From positions 1 to 40,185 of the forward strand of contig CANFZA010000012.1 in NCBI GenBank assembly GCA_947451235.1: DNA of 40,185 bases, written 5' to 3'. Below the pieces are notes generated by a model. The model ran no database searches, was not told the origin of the DNA, and saw only the letters and a program-made list of their open reading frames with translations. Position numbers and translations under genes: made by a program. Positions 16,333-27,822 of the stretch are shown here, one piece after another (positions within the stretch are counted from its first letter, which is position 1; each line of letters starts with the position of its first letter). Source of the DNA: Methylophilaceae bacterium. GTDB lineage: Bacteria; Pseudomonadota; Gammaproteobacteria; Burkholderiales; Methylophilaceae.

Positions 16333-17364
16333 TTAGAAGTTTTTATGTAAATCTAAGCCTGCGTACATCTGCCCTACTTGTTCGGTATAGCCGTTGAACA
16401 TTTGTGTTTTAATGCGACCTCCAAACAAGCCGGCGCCTATGCGTTTTTCTGATGCTTGTGTCCAGCGAGGATGATCTACCTGAGGATTAACGTTTGCATA
16501 AAAACCGTATTCGCTAGGTCCTGCTTTCATCCAGCTGGTTAATGGCATTTTTTCAGTGAAACGAATTTTAACAATGGCTTTTGCCCCTTTAAAGCCGTAT
16601 TTCCAAGGGGTAACCAAGCGCATAGGTGCACCATTTTGATTCGGCAATTGCTCCCCATAAAGGCCAACAGCCATAATCGAAAGTGGGTTCATCGCTTCAT
16701 CCATGCGCAAGCCTTCTCTATAAGGCCAATCAAGCACTTGAATATTTTGGCCTGGCATTTGCTGCGTATCCGCTAAAGAAATAAATTCTACATATTTAGC
16801 GTTGGCATTCGGCTCCGCCCATTTAATCAGCTGCGCTAAAGGTAAGCCTATCCAAGGAATCACCATAGACCAGCCTTCAACGCAGCGCATGCGATAAATA
16901 CGCTCTTCTAGCGGCGCTAGTTTGTAAATATCTTCAATACTAATGGTTTTATTCTTTTTAACTTCGCCTTCAATACTTACAGTCCAAGGCTGAGGTTTAA
17001 ACAGTTTTGAATTAATTGCTGGCTCACTTTTATCTGTGCCGAATTCGTAATAATTATTGTAAGTAGTAATGTCATCATAAGCGCTAAGTTTTTCGCCTGC
17101 GCCATAACTGGTTTTAGCATAGCCCACAATTTTTTGATGTGGCCCGTATGGCTTGATAATTGTAGAACCGTTGGAACGCACGGCTAACTTACCGGTACTT
17201 TCTGCGGCCGTTAAAGTAGCCGCATTTAATGACTGACTAATAAGCCCTGTGGCGCCAGCAATTAAGCCTAAACCAGCCTGTTGAATGAAGTCGCGACGGT
17301 TATTGAATACTTCTTTAGGCGTAATTTCTGAAGGAATAATGTCTGATTTAGTTTGAATAATCAT
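16333..17364 (-). CDS. msrP: Protein-methionine-sulfoxide reductase catalytic subunit MsrP (molybdopterin, Tat-exported)
   Basis: About 343 residues from the ATG at 17364. A TTG four codons upstream is in frame but less likely. A twin-arginine signal is visible (N-N-R-R-D-F-I-Q-Q-A-G), followed by the oxidoreductase molybdopterin domain. The molybdenum-ligand cysteine lies in M-R-C-V-E-G-W-S, and the W-K-Y-G-F-K-G-A-K motif is conserved. MsrP repairs methionine sulfoxide in periplasmic proteins after oxidative or chlorine stress. It is upstream of msrQ and near lipid-protection and DoxX genes, consistent with an envelope oxidative-stress region. Confidence 0.93.
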   Translation of the reverse strand: MIIQTKSDIIPSEITPKEVFNNRRDFIQQAGLGLIAGATGLISQSLNAATLTAAESTGKLAVRSNGSTIIKPYGPHQKIVGYAKTSYGAGEKLSAYDDITTYNNYYEFGTDKSEPAINSKLFKPQPWTVSIEGEVKKNKTISIEDIYKLAPLEERIYRMRCVEGWSMVIPWIGLPLAQLIKWAEPNANAKYVEFISLADTQQMPGQNIQVLDWPYREGLRMDEAMNPLSIMAVGLYGEQLPNQNGAPMRLVTPWKYGFKGAKAIVKIRFTEKMPLTSWMKAGPSEYGFYANVNPQVDHPRWTQASEKRIGAGLFGGRIKTQMFNGYTEQVGQMYAGLDLHKNF

Positions 17365-17389
17365 GGCGTTTCTCAAATAATAAGGAGTG

Positions 17390-17452
17390 GTGTCACGTTG
17401 CTTTCAACACTTAGTCGTGACACATCTTGCGTCCTTACAACTTAATGGCATT
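17390..17452 (-). promoter_or_regulatory. Leader of msrP with 8-bp inverted repeat and ECF-like promoter candidate
   Basis: Inverted repeat GTGTCACG (17390-17397) / CGTGACAC (17416-17423) with an 18-base loop lies just before msrP. On the minus strand, TGTAAG and CGACTA are separated by 16 bases and overlap the repeat. These resemble the GTAAC / CGAA-type promoters of ECF sigma factors that drive msr and DoxX genes in some proteobacteria. This is a motif reading only. Confidence 0.35.
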
Positions 17453-17492
17453 TAATTTTAAAAAAGTAGCGCCATGAATAGACATTTGCTAC

Positions 17493-18395
17493 TTACAATA
17501 AGTTTTTAGTCTCTTGATCAATTTCTTCATCTAATAATTTGTCATTGGTGTTTTTGGCGATCATTTTTGCATTTGCAATTAATGCTTTAGCTGCTGGAAT
17601 ATCACCGGTTGCTACTTTAACCTTAGCTAAAATATAGCTACCTTGCGCCTCAAAGTAAGCGCCGCCCTGCTCTTTTGCAAATTTAATGATTTTATTCAGT
17701 ACATTTTCTGCGCTCGCATATTTCTTCTCGATAGCATAGTAGCGGCCTAGCTCAATGCTGGAATGCGCGTATTGATCTAAATCGCCAGATTTTTCATTCA
17801 TCAAATAAGCCTTAACTTGATACTCAAGCGCCAAATCATTTTGCTTAAGATTGTGATAAGTTAGCGCGATTTTTTCATAACTCTCAGCCCGCTCGTTGTC
17901 ATTTGCGGATAGTTTGCTAGCAATTGCATAGGCAAGTAAAGCCTGGGCTAATTCATTTTTGTCTACAAACACATCGCCAATGCCATTATGTGCAATTCGC
18001 TCAAAAAATACGTTATTGGCAAGTTTTGCATTCGCGATAGTTTGTTCATAGCTTTTACTTGCATCATCATATTGCTTGAGTGCTTTGTAGGAATTTCCAG
18101 TTAATAACGTAGCAATGGTTTTATTGATGGCACTGCTTGAATTTACATCGGCTGACTTAAAGGAGGTTAAGGCCTTAGAAAAATTACCTGTGGCAAAAAA
18201 AGTGCGGCCTTGACAAAGGAGCGCGTCGTTATCATTTTTGTCTAGGCTTAGCGCTTTACTTGCTTGTGCTAGCGCGGTAGGGGCATCACCTTTATCATAA
18301 GCCTGTTTGCACGCCTGGCTTTCAGGCGTTACTGCATAAACATTGTTAAAAAACAAAGTAATAACGAGTGTACTTAAAGTTACTTGTAATTTCAT
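17493..18395 (-). CDS. Periplasmic tetratricopeptide-repeat protein
   Basis: 300 residues with a Sec signal peptide ending V-Y-A near residue 22. Six or so TPR units follow, for example A-Q-A-S-K-A-L-S-L-D-K-N-D-N-D-A-L-L and N-L-K-Q-N-D-L-A-L-E-Y-Q-V-K-A-Y. TPR arrays mediate protein contacts, and no catalytic domain is seen. It lies upstream of msrP but is separated by 128 bases holding the msrP leader, so it is probably its own transcript. The exact partner is unknown. Confidence 0.7.
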   Translation of the reverse strand: MKLQVTLSTLVITLFFNNVYAVTPESQACKQAYDKGDAPTALAQASKALSLDKNDNDALLCQGRTFFATGNFSKALTSFKSADVNSSSAINKTIATLLTGNSYKALKQYDDASKSYEQTIANAKLANNVFFERIAHNGIGDVFVDKNELAQALLAYAIASKLSANDNERAESYEKIALTYHNLKQNDLALEYQVKAYLMNEKSGDLDQYAHSSIELGRYYAIEKKYASAENVLNKIIKFAKEQGGAYFEAQGSYILAKVKVATGDIPAAKALIANAKMIAKNTNDKLLDEEIDQETKNLL

Positions 18396-18436
18396 TTCAA
18401 TTCTCTTTCTAACAATTTTGTTAAGTTTCTATAGTA

Positions 18437-18469
18437 AAAGGCGTTGTAAAGGCGTTGTAAAGGTGTTGT
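18437..18469. repeat. Three tandem 11-bp repeats
   Basis: AAAGGCGTTGT occurs twice exactly (18437-18447, 18448-18458) and once with one change, AAAGGTGTTGT (18459-18469). The array lies 42-74 bases upstream of the TPR-protein start, in promoter position. A related GCGTTGTAAAAAGC lies upstream of doxX near 15560-15573. Confidence 0.7.
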
Positions 18470-18495
18470 AAAAAGCTTAGTTAATCGGTGTGTTT

Positions 18496-18525
18496 TATCT
18501 GTATCTATATCTATATCTATATCTA
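18496..18525. repeat. Hexanucleotide microsatellite (TATCTA)n
   Basis: TATCTG followed by four exact TATCTA units, between cysQ and the TPR-protein promoter region. It is a length-variable type of repeat that could alter spacing at the promoter. Confidence 0.75.
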
Positions 18526-18543
18526 TGGCTTAAGTGTTATCAA

Positions 18544-19371
18544 TTACAAATAGTTTGCCCAATTAATTTCCCCAGCACTTTTAGCAAAAAAGTAAGGATT
18601 GAGTAAAGAGCGTTTACTGTTATAGCGCAACGTTAATCCAGCCTCGTCAACAATATCACCTCCCGCTTCACTTAAAACACAATGCGCGGCAGCGGTATCC
18701 CACTCAGAAGTTGGCCCTAATCTTGGATAAACATCGGCCACACCCTCTGCCACCAAACATATTTTCAGAGAGCTACCCATGCTAATAAGTTCAGGCTTTA
18801 CTCCTAATTGATGCTCAATATTTCGCATAAATATTTGCATTTTTTCATCGGTATGCGAGCGACTGCCCGCAATTACTGGCTGTTTAAGATCTAATAACTT
18901 GGTATGAATTTTTACAGCTTCGTTGCCAGCAATCTGCTTATAAGCGCCATGAGTCGTGCTGGCAAAATATAAAACATCGGTCACTGGCGCATACACCACG
19001 CCCAATACTGACTGTTGACCATCAATTAAGGCAATGTTTACGGTAAATTCACCGTTACGTTTTACAAATTCACGTGTGCCATCTAAGGGGTCTATTAGCC
19101 AATATTGCGACCATTCCTTGCGTATGTCGTAATCTAAGGCGACTGATTCTTCAGATAAAATTGGAATGTTTGGTGTGAGCTTGGTTAAAGCATTCACAAT
19201 CACATGGTGCGCGGCTAAGTCTGCCTGCGTGAGAGGCGAATTATCGTCTTTCTTTTCAACATCAAAATCTGTTGAGTAAACTTGCATAATGGCAGCACCA
19301 GCCGCTTTGGCAATCTCAATCACTTGATTTACGTATTGATTATAGTTTTGATGGCAGTCTTGATTATCCAT
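18544..19371 (-). CDS. cysQ: 3'(2'),5'-bisphosphate nucleotidase CysQ
   Basis: 275 residues of the inositol monophosphatase superfamily. The metal site motifs are I-L-S-E-E-S near residue 70 and W-L-I-D-P-L-D-G-T-R-E-F near residue 92, with W-D-T-A-A-A-H near residue 224 as the third conserved block. The D-P-L-D-G-T-R/K-E-F form is typical of CysQ rather than inositol phosphatase. It hydrolyses PAP/PAPS from sulfate assimilation. It lies 39 bases downstream of ligA. Confidence 0.88.
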   Translation of the reverse strand: MDNQDCHQNYNQYVNQVIEIAKAAGAAIMQVYSTDFDVEKKDDNSPLTQADLAAHHVIVNALTKLTPNIPILSEESVALDYDIRKEWSQYWLIDPLDGTREFVKRNGEFTVNIALIDGQQSVLGVVYAPVTDVLYFASTTHGAYKQIAGNEAVKIHTKLLDLKQPVIAGSRSHTDEKMQIFMRNIEHQLGVKPELISMGSSLKICLVAEGVADVYPRLGPTSEWDTAAAHCVLSEAGGDIVDEAGLTLRYNSKRSLLNPYFFAKSAGEINWANYL

Positions 19372-19410
19372 ATAAATTTTCTTATAGCTCTACTTATAAT
19401 TTTTCGTATA

Positions 19411-21453
<2,043 letters not shown>

Positions 21454-23166
21454 CTAAGAAAATAATCTAAGTGCGCTGTCTGACCCAGGAATAATGCCGC
21501 GCACTGACATAGTGGCGTGTATGACTTTTAATTGATGGCGGATTTTTTCAATTTGTGTGTCGGTGAGCACTTTATTATTATCATCGACCAATACAGCATT
21601 AAGACTAGATTCCATTTGTTTTGCCGCTAGAACCATTTGTGTAAAGGCTTCTGAGCTCGACTTAACATGGGGAACATCAAGCTGAAAAGTAACACCCTTC
21701 ACCACTGAGTTTCTCAGCATTTCTGGGCTAAATGGATGATTATCACGATTAAACATCATAAATGAGAATGGTGTTTTTTCATGACTTTCAGATGGATTTT
21801 CAAGTGTAATAAAATACTTGAAAGTCCCATCAGAATCTAGCGTAAAACCTTGCGCTTCTGCCAAGCCACGTAGTTTTGTGCCAGTAAAAGCGCCGTTTTC
21901 ACCATGTATCAAATGAAAACCAATGGTTTTATCAACTTCTATGCAAAAGGTATCAAGTGCAGTGGCGGTTGCAAGCGCATCATCGGTACTTTGCCACTCA
22001 ACGTGAGCGTTAATATCAAGCCCAAATGTTTCAACCGCTAATTGAAAGCGATTGAGCACATTGCGTGATACAGCGCCACCACGGTCTGCTAGCTGTAAGC
22101 TACAAGTAACCCTAGATATTTTTTGATCTGCATTAATCTTATGCGAAATTTCTTTAATTAACGCCCATTGTGAGCTTCCATCTGGATCAGTAACAAGCGC
22201 ATGTACGAAAATAGGTTTATCGAAATCGTCGAATAAGCCTAATAAAGAATTATTTAAGGTGCTAACTGCCGTTTCTGTAGCCAAATATAAAACAGCTGTT
22301 AAATCCATTTGAGTATGCAACATGGCTGGCAAGCTTAACTCTAGAATATCAGCACTCGCTTGAGGCTGAGTATTGTTGGGCGCTGTATCAGGCAAGCTAA
22401 TATCAGCCGAGTCTATATTTGCCGCACTTATATTTGTCGCATTTGCATTACTATCGATAGAACTAAGTGCGTCTGTTGTTTGTGCTGTTGCAGATGCTAT
22501 TGGATTGGAGTTTAGATTTAAAGCTTGTAAGTTAGATGCAGACTCTGCCAAAACTTGAACTACAGGCTCATTTTCATTGGCGCTGGCAGTTTTGTTGGTT
22601 TGGCTAAATGCTTCGTTAAATATCGCTTTAATATCGACATGATTAGCCGGTTTAAGCTCACCAGCAGGTTCTAGTTGATTGTCTGAATCTGGCTTACGTA
22701 GTGATAAATCGTTATATATTTCATTAGTACGCTGTGAAAATTCAGCATCAATTGCAACACTTTCACTCTGCCTATCGGCTTCATCATCATGCTGTGTGAG
22801 CTTAACAAAACGCTCAGAATGCTCTTGTTTAGGTGCGTTATTTTGTGAAATATCCGCTTCCTGTAGATCTATTTCATCATGAAAAGTATGTTTAGGCTGT
22901 TCGTTATTAAAAGTAAAGTGATCCATATTAGAATCATTTATTGAGGCGTATTCGCTAGCGGCATCAAATTCAGGGGTGTCCAGTTTAGAAGTGTCCAGCT
23001 TAGACACATCTATTTTTGGGTCGTCAAGTAAGGCATCGCTTTCTAAATTAGAAAAACTTCGTTCTATTTGCTGATGAAAACGTCGCTCCTGCCACCAATT
23101 GACAATAATTACGGCCACTATAATTAGTGCACCAATTACTATTAACATTATTTGCAAATCACTCAT
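21454..23166 (-). CDS. zipA: Cell division protein ZipA homologue
   Basis: 570 residues. The N-terminal membrane helix (about 5-24) is followed by the basic W-W-Q-E-R-R-F. A very long acidic, Ser/Asn/Ala-rich linker spans about 30-280 and contains short repeats such as K-L-D-T-S-K-L-D-T. The C-terminal FtsZ-binding domain includes M-M-F-N-R-D-N-H-P-F and F-Q-L-D-V-P-H. The protein is much longer than E. coli ZipA (328 aa). It tethers FtsZ to the membrane. It lies between smc and ligA. Confidence 0.85.
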   Translation of the reverse strand: MSDLQIMLIVIGALIIVAVIIVNWWQERRFHQQIERSFSNLESDALLDDPKIDVSKLDTSKLDTPEFDAASEYASINDSNMDHFTFNNEQPKHTFHDEIDLQEADISQNNAPKQEHSERFVKLTQHDDEADRQSESVAIDAEFSQRTNEIYNDLSLRKPDSDNQLEPAGELKPANHVDIKAIFNEAFSQTNKTASANENEPVVQVLAESASNLQALNLNSNPIASATAQTTDALSSIDSNANATNISAANIDSADISLPDTAPNNTQPQASADILELSLPAMLHTQMDLTAVLYLATETAVSTLNNSLLGLFDDFDKPIFVHALVTDPDGSSQWALIKEISHKINADQKISRVTCSLQLADRGGAVSRNVLNRFQLAVETFGLDINAHVEWQSTDDALATATALDTFCIEVDKTIGFHLIHGENGAFTGTKLRGLAEAQGFTLDSDGTFKYFITLENPSESHEKTPFSFMMFNRDNHPFSPEMLRNSVVKGVTFQLDVPHVKSSSEAFTQMVLAAKQMESSLNAVLVDDNNKVLTDTQIEKIRHQLKVIHATMSVRGIIPGSDSALRLFS

Positions 23167-23236
23167 TACGCTAAACTTTCAACCATAATTTTCACTCATT
23201 TTTCTTAATCAGTAGATGACTTTTAAGCGCTAACTT

Positions 23237-26200
23237 TTAAGTACTAACTAGCTGTTCTTCAAACATTTTAACTGCGGCTTCCATATCCACATCTACAATA
23301 CGCGAAACGCCAGACTCCTGCATAGTAACACCTATCAATTGCTGAGCCATTTCCATTGTAATTTTATTATGACTTACGTATAAAAACTGCGTTTTTTCAG
23401 ACATTTTTTTTACCATTGCGCAAAAACGTTCGGTATTGCTGTCATCTAAAGGCGCGTCAACCTCATCCATTAAGCAAAATGGCGCTGGGTTTAACCTAAA
23501 CAAAGCAAAAACTAAGGCGAGCGCAGTTAATGCTTTTTCACCGCCTGAGAGCAAGTGAATCGTACTGTTCTTTTTACCTGGCGGTTGCGCAAACACTTGC
23601 ATGCCTGTATCTAAAATCTCTTCACCCAACAGTTCCAAGCGTGCTTGGCCGCCACCAAATAGCGTCATGAATAACTCGCTAAAGTGCCGGTTGGCTTCAT
23701 CAAAAGTCGCTTGTAAGCGCCCTCTCGTTTCTCTATCTATCTTGCGAATCGCATCTTCTAGCGTTCCGCTAGCATCGGTTAAATCTCGACATTGGCTATC
23801 TAAATAGTTTTTTCGCGTTTGTTCGGTTTCTAACTCTTGAATGGCAGCTAAATTAACTGCGCCTAAGTCTTCTATCTCCTGCGTGAGTCGATTTCTTTTT
23901 CTTTCTAAATCAATCACCTTTAATTTGCTGTCTGTGCCATTAAGTTTTATCGCATCAATCTCTTCGGCAAGCGCAGATTCATTCAGATTAGCCGCAATTA
24001 ACTCAGATTGGCATTGCTCAAAATACAAACGTGACTCTTGCTCAGTCAATCTGCTGGCTTCTAATTTATCTCGTAAGGGATGCAGTTGCTGTTCATTCTG
24101 CATGCGTGTGCGCTCAAATTGTTGTAACGCAGTTTCGCACTCACTCATATTATTCCGCGCATTAATCAGTAGCTGTTCTTGCTGTTGTTTGCGATTAAGC
24201 GCGGCTTCTAAGTTTGCCTTCAAGGCTTCCATTTTAGTAGCGGCCAACGTAGTTTGTAGTTCACTGCTACGTAGTTTAAGGCTGTTACTTTCTTCGAGTA
24301 AATTATTAATTTTATTATTTAATTCATTGATATTATTTGATTTTAATTTTTTATTGAAGATTTTTTCTTGATACGCATGCTCTAATGCTTGTAATTTATT
24401 TCTAGACTCATTAAAGCTTAATTCAATTTCGTTCTTATGGCATTCAAGGCTTATTTTTTCATTTTTCAAATACAACACACTTTGACTTACTTCATTAATT
24501 AGCTGCTTTTTGATAGTAGCATCAGCGTTTAACTTTAATAATTTATCCTCAGCTAATGCACTATCGGCCTGCAATGCTTTTTGCCGTTGTATGGCATTTA
24601 ATTGCTGTTGCATCAGTTGTTGCAACGCTAAGTTCAGCTGGTGCGCATGTTGTGTTGCCAATTTTAAGTGTGTTGCGTGCGCTTGTTGCTCAGCACGTAA
24701 GGTTTGCAGGCTTTGTTCTAAATTAGCGACCTGCTCTGCCGCTACCAGCAAATTCTGCTGTAAATCCGGCAACTGTTGTTGTAATTGCTCTAATTGCGCC
24801 TGTCTTTCTAAAACGCCATGCATTAATGATTGCGTACTAAAAAAAGTCACGCTGTGCCTAGTATAAATATCACCATGTTTATTGACCAAACATTCACCAT
24901 CGCCAAGTTTCTGGCTAATCGTAGCAATATCTGCATTATCTTCAGCGATATAAGCACCTGCCAGCCAATCTTGCAGCACAGCTTGATAGCTGAGATCAAC
25001 TTTCTCAATTAACGAATACATCGAGGTTTGTAGCGTATTTTTAGTTGGTATTTCTACCTGAGTAGCTGCGGATTTAATCGCCAAGCTTAGAGCCGCAGGT
25101 GGCCTACTTTTTTGCATCAACGCACCATGCGTGATGGCATTAAGCCTAACGCCTAATATCGCTTCCATGGCGGTTTCCCAGCCTTGTTTTATGCTAATCG
25201 CCTGCCAGATTCTGGCGTTATTATCTAAACCAGCATTTTTTAACCAATCACTCAATGCAGCTTCGTTGCTACCTTTAAGCAAAGATTGCTGAATTTTAGC
25301 TAAAGAATTAATCTCAGCCTCTAGGATATTCAGTTCACGTTGTTTAGCCTGATGCGAATCTCGGCTATCTTTTAGGGCTAAATTAAGTGAGAGTTCGTTT
25401 TTTTGAAAATTAGCCGTGGATTTCTCCAAAGCCACAACCGCAGCCTCAGCAACAATTAACTGCTCTTTCTTGTCTGATAATATCTCATCTGGCGATATCT
25501 GAATGCTAGCGATGCTCTGCTTAAATCGCTGTAACTGGTTTTCTGTTTCGGCAACAGTGCTTAGAATATGGTTAAGGTTCGCTTGCTCTAAACGTAAGTG
25601 CTGTTCCGCGTTTGCTAGCGCAGTTTGGCTAGCATTAAAGGTAACGAGTGTATCTGCAAGTTGTTGTGACTTTATAGGTAGCGCCTCGCGAGCGGTATGC
25701 ATCAGCAATTCCGTTGCGGAAAAATCATCATCAGCGCCTTGGAGTTCGGACTGCGCAAACTTTAAAGCACTTTGAGCTTGCGTATATTGCCCAGCGTTTT
25801 TTTCAAGCTGCGTACTTAGCTGCTGTAACTGAAGCTTCAATCGCTCTCTAGCATCAGCCGTATTTTTAACTTGGTTTTCAAGATTTGAAACTTCAGAATT
25901 AATCTCATAATAACCAGCCTGGGCTTGGTTGGTTGTTTCTACCGCATTGAAATTCAACTGCCTTGCGGTTTCTAGTTCACTTTCACAGCGACGCAAACTC
26001 GCCATTTGCGCTTCCAATTCATTGACTAATTTATCTACGTTAAGCTGCGCTTTCTCCCAAAGTGCGCTGGCGTCACGTTTTTTTAACAGCCAAACTTGGC
26101 CTTTGGTAATGTTTAAAGCCGCCTGCAAGCGATGATATTGTTCAGCCACAACTGCCTGAGATTGCAAGCGGGCGATGAGTTTATCCAGCTCACGGAGAAT

Positions 26201-26788
26201 ATCTTCTACGCGAACTAAATTTTCACGGGTATCGCGCAGGCGAGTTTCGGTTTCACGCCGCCGCTCTTTATATTTACTGATGCCAGCCGCTTCTTCAAGA
26301 AATACACGCAACTCTTCAGGTTTAGCTTCAACAATACGATTAATCGTATTTTGACCAATAATGGCGTAAGCGCGACCGCCCAAGCCGGTGCCTAGAAATA
26401 GATCTGCAACATCACGCCTACGCACTACGGTGTTGTTAATGTAATAAGTAGAGCCTTTATCTCGCTCAATAATGCGCTTAACTGAAATTTCAGCATATTG
26501 TGACCATTCGCCCGCCGCCCCACCCAAGCTATTATCAAACACCAGCTCAACACTGGCGCGCGAGATAGGCTTGCGATTGCCTGAGCCGTTAAAAATAACG
26601 GCGTCCATGCTATCGCCACGCATTTCCTTAGCTGAAGATTCACCCAGCACCCAGCGCACAGATTCCATTACGTTGGACTTGCCGCAACCATTTGGCCCAA
26701 CCACACCCACACGCTGACCATGGATATGTAGCGTTGTTGGATCAACAAACGATTTAAAGCCAGCAAGTTTTAAGTGTGTGAGGCGCAA
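23237..26788 (-). CDS. smc: Chromosome segregation protein SMC
   Basis: 1,183 residues with the classic layout. The head has L-A-G-F-K-S-F-V-D and Walker A G-P-N-G-C-G-K-S-N (about 32-40). Long coiled coils of about 170-500 and 650-1000 flank a hinge around 510-640. The C-terminal head carries L-L-S-G-G-E-K-A-L-T-A-L-A-L and Walker B F-C-L-M-D-E-V-D-A-P-L-D. It compacts and segregates chromosomes. The start is a TTG (M-R-L-T-H-L-K-L-A-G-F-K-S-F), the only codon giving the conserved N-terminus. It diverges from queF, with zipA downstream. Confidence 0.96.
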   Translation of the reverse strand: MRLTHLKLAGFKSFVDPTTLHIHGQRVGVVGPNGCGKSNVMESVRWVLGESSAKEMRGDSMDAVIFNGSGNRKPISRASVELVFDNSLGGAAGEWSQYAEISVKRIIERDKGSTYYINNTVVRRRDVADLFLGTGLGGRAYAIIGQNTINRIVEAKPEELRVFLEEAAGISKYKERRRETETRLRDTRENLVRVEDILRELDKLIARLQSQAVVAEQYHRLQAALNITKGQVWLLKKRDASALWEKAQLNVDKLVNELEAQMASLRRCESELETARQLNFNAVETTNQAQAGYYEINSEVSNLENQVKNTADARERLKLQLQQLSTQLEKNAGQYTQAQSALKFAQSELQGADDDFSATELLMHTAREALPIKSQQLADTLVTFNASQTALANAEQHLRLEQANLNHILSTVAETENQLQRFKQSIASIQISPDEILSDKKEQLIVAEAAVVALEKSTANFQKNELSLNLALKDSRDSHQAKQRELNILEAEINSLAKIQQSLLKGSNEAALSDWLKNAGLDNNARIWQAISIKQGWETAMEAILGVRLNAITHGALMQKSRPPAALSLAIKSAATQVEIPTKNTLQTSMYSLIEKVDLSYQAVLQDWLAGAYIAEDNADIATISQKLGDGECLVNKHGDIYTRHSVTFFSTQSLMHGVLERQAQLEQLQQQLPDLQQNLLVAAEQVANLEQSLQTLRAEQQAHATHLKLATQHAHQLNLALQQLMQQQLNAIQRQKALQADSALAEDKLLKLNADATIKKQLINEVSQSVLYLKNEKISLECHKNEIELSFNESRNKLQALEHAYQEKIFNKKLKSNNINELNNKINNLLEESNSLKLRSSELQTTLAATKMEALKANLEAALNRKQQQEQLLINARNNMSECETALQQFERTRMQNEQQLHPLRDKLEASRLTEQESRLYFEQCQSELIAANLNESALAEEIDAIKLNGTDSKLKVIDLERKRNRLTQEIEDLGAVNLAAIQELETEQTRKNYLDSQCRDLTDASGTLEDAIRKIDRETRGRLQATFDEANRHFSELFMTLFGGGQARLELLGEEILDTGMQVFAQPPGKKNSTIHLLSGGEKALTALALVFALFRLNPAPFCLMDEVDAPLDDSNTERFCAMVKKMSEKTQFLYVSHNKITMEMAQQLIGVTMQESGVSRIVDVDMEAAVKMFEEQLVST

Positions 26789-26892
26789 ATAGAGGTTCTT
26801 AGTGAATGTTGGGTGATCTTATAAAAGTCTTAATAAATCAGGTTTTTTTATAGGTTTTAATATAAATTCATTCAATTTTACAGCACTAGATT

Positions 26893-26898
26893 TATAAT
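26893..26898 (+). promoter_or_regulatory. Candidate -10 element of queF
   Basis: TATAAT lies 32 bases before the queF start. The hexamer 16 bases upstream (TTCAAT) is only a weak -35. Confidence 0.35.
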
Positions 26899-26929
26899 AG
26901 TCCAAATAATTTTATATGAATGACACTAT

Positions 26930-27406
26930 ATGAGCGACACCATGTCCAGCACCAATTTGCACGAGAACGTAACCTTATTAGGCGACTTAAATGCTCAACC
27001 ATCTAAAGCGCTAGAAACGTTTCCTAACCCAAATCCAAATCGTGATTTTCATATTCACATGGAGATTCCGGAATTTACCTGCCTGTGCCCAAAAACAGGT
27101 CAACCTGATTTTGCAGTCATCTATTTAGATTACATTCCGAACCAGCAATGTGTGGAACTAAAAAGCCTAAAACTCTACATTGTTTCATTTAGAAACGAAG
27201 GCTGCTTCCATGAAGCCGTCACAAATCGTATATTAGATGACTTAGTGGCCGTAACAGATCCGAAATTTATGCGCGTGACGGCTAAATTTTTCGTTAGAGG
27301 CGGCGTATTTACCAATGTGGTTGCAGAGCATCGTAAAGATGGTTGGCAGCCTTTGCCACGCGTAGATTTAACGCAGTTCAATGCTGAGTCTAATATCAGA
27401 GGCTAA
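26930..27406 (+). CDS. queF: NADPH-dependent 7-cyano-7-deazaguanine reductase QueF
   Basis: 158 residues of the short (YkvM-type) QueF. The catalytic Cys53 and Asp60 lie in [12 protein letters not shown]. The QueF motif E-L-K-S-L-K-L-Y follows, and then E-G-C-F-H-E with the conserved Glu and His. It reduces preQ0 to preQ1 in queuosine synthesis for tRNA modification. The ATG at 26930 is taken; a second in-frame ATG lies at 26942. It diverges from smc across 141 bases. Confidence 0.94.
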   Translation: MSDTMSSTNLHENVTLLGDLNAQPSKALETFPNPNPNRDFHIHMEIPEFTCLCPKTGQPDFAVIYLDYIPNQQCVELKSLKLYIVSFRNEGCFHEAVTNRILDDLVAVTDPKFMRVTAKFFVRGGVFTNVVAEHRKDGWQPLPRVDLTQFNAESNIRG

Positions 27407-27485
27407 TACTTTTTTATCGGCACTATTTTTAGACAACAAGCCTACGCGCTAGAGTAGGCAACATATTGATTTAAAAAGATACAAA

Positions 27486-27517
27486 GCGCATTAACGCTTA
27501 AACGCACGTTAATGCGC
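27486..27517. terminator. 11-bp perfect inverted repeat downstream of queF
   Basis: GCGCATTAACG and CGTTAATGCGC flank a 10-base loop, about 80 bases after queF. A smaller dyad GCCTAC/GTAGGC is at 27440-27459. The T-run after the stem is weak (ATTTGATAT), so termination is probable rather than certain. Confidence 0.45.
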
Positions 27518-27571
27518 ATTTGATATCAAATAATATTTACTAAATATTAAAGCATATTCTGTGAAAAGTGA

Positions 27572-27600
27572 TTGACAATACCCCGCCCTCTCTCTATTAT
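27572..27600 (+). promoter_or_regulatory. Strong sigma-70 promoter for the tRNA pair
   Basis: TTGACA (27572-27577), a 17-base spacer, and TATTAT (27595-27600). The GC-rich discriminator GGCGCC immediately after the -10 is the hallmark of stable-RNA promoters under stringent control. The tRNA-Ala starts 49 bases after the -10. Confidence 0.85.
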
Positions 27601-27648
27601 GGCGCCTCGCTGACGAGACATTGTTTAGTTAACGAAATATGTAGGTTC

Positions 27649-27724
<76 letters not shown>

Positions 27725-27822
27725 AAACAGTATTATTTATTAAAAATAATGCTTAGCGTTTAAAGTGTTTTGTAGTATAATTTTGCACTTGTTGTTGCAG
27801 TAGATTTAAATGTAATTCTTAG

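Noticed and set aside
18437-18525. CRISPR-like array
   Set aside because: Units are 11 and 6 bases and directly abutting, with no spacers and no cas genes.
23841-24866. Plus-strand ORFs of 118-176 codons rich in Ser, Cys and Leu
   Set aside because: They mirror the smc coiled-coil codons (antisense of Gln/Ala/Leu-rich sequence) and lack ribosome sites.
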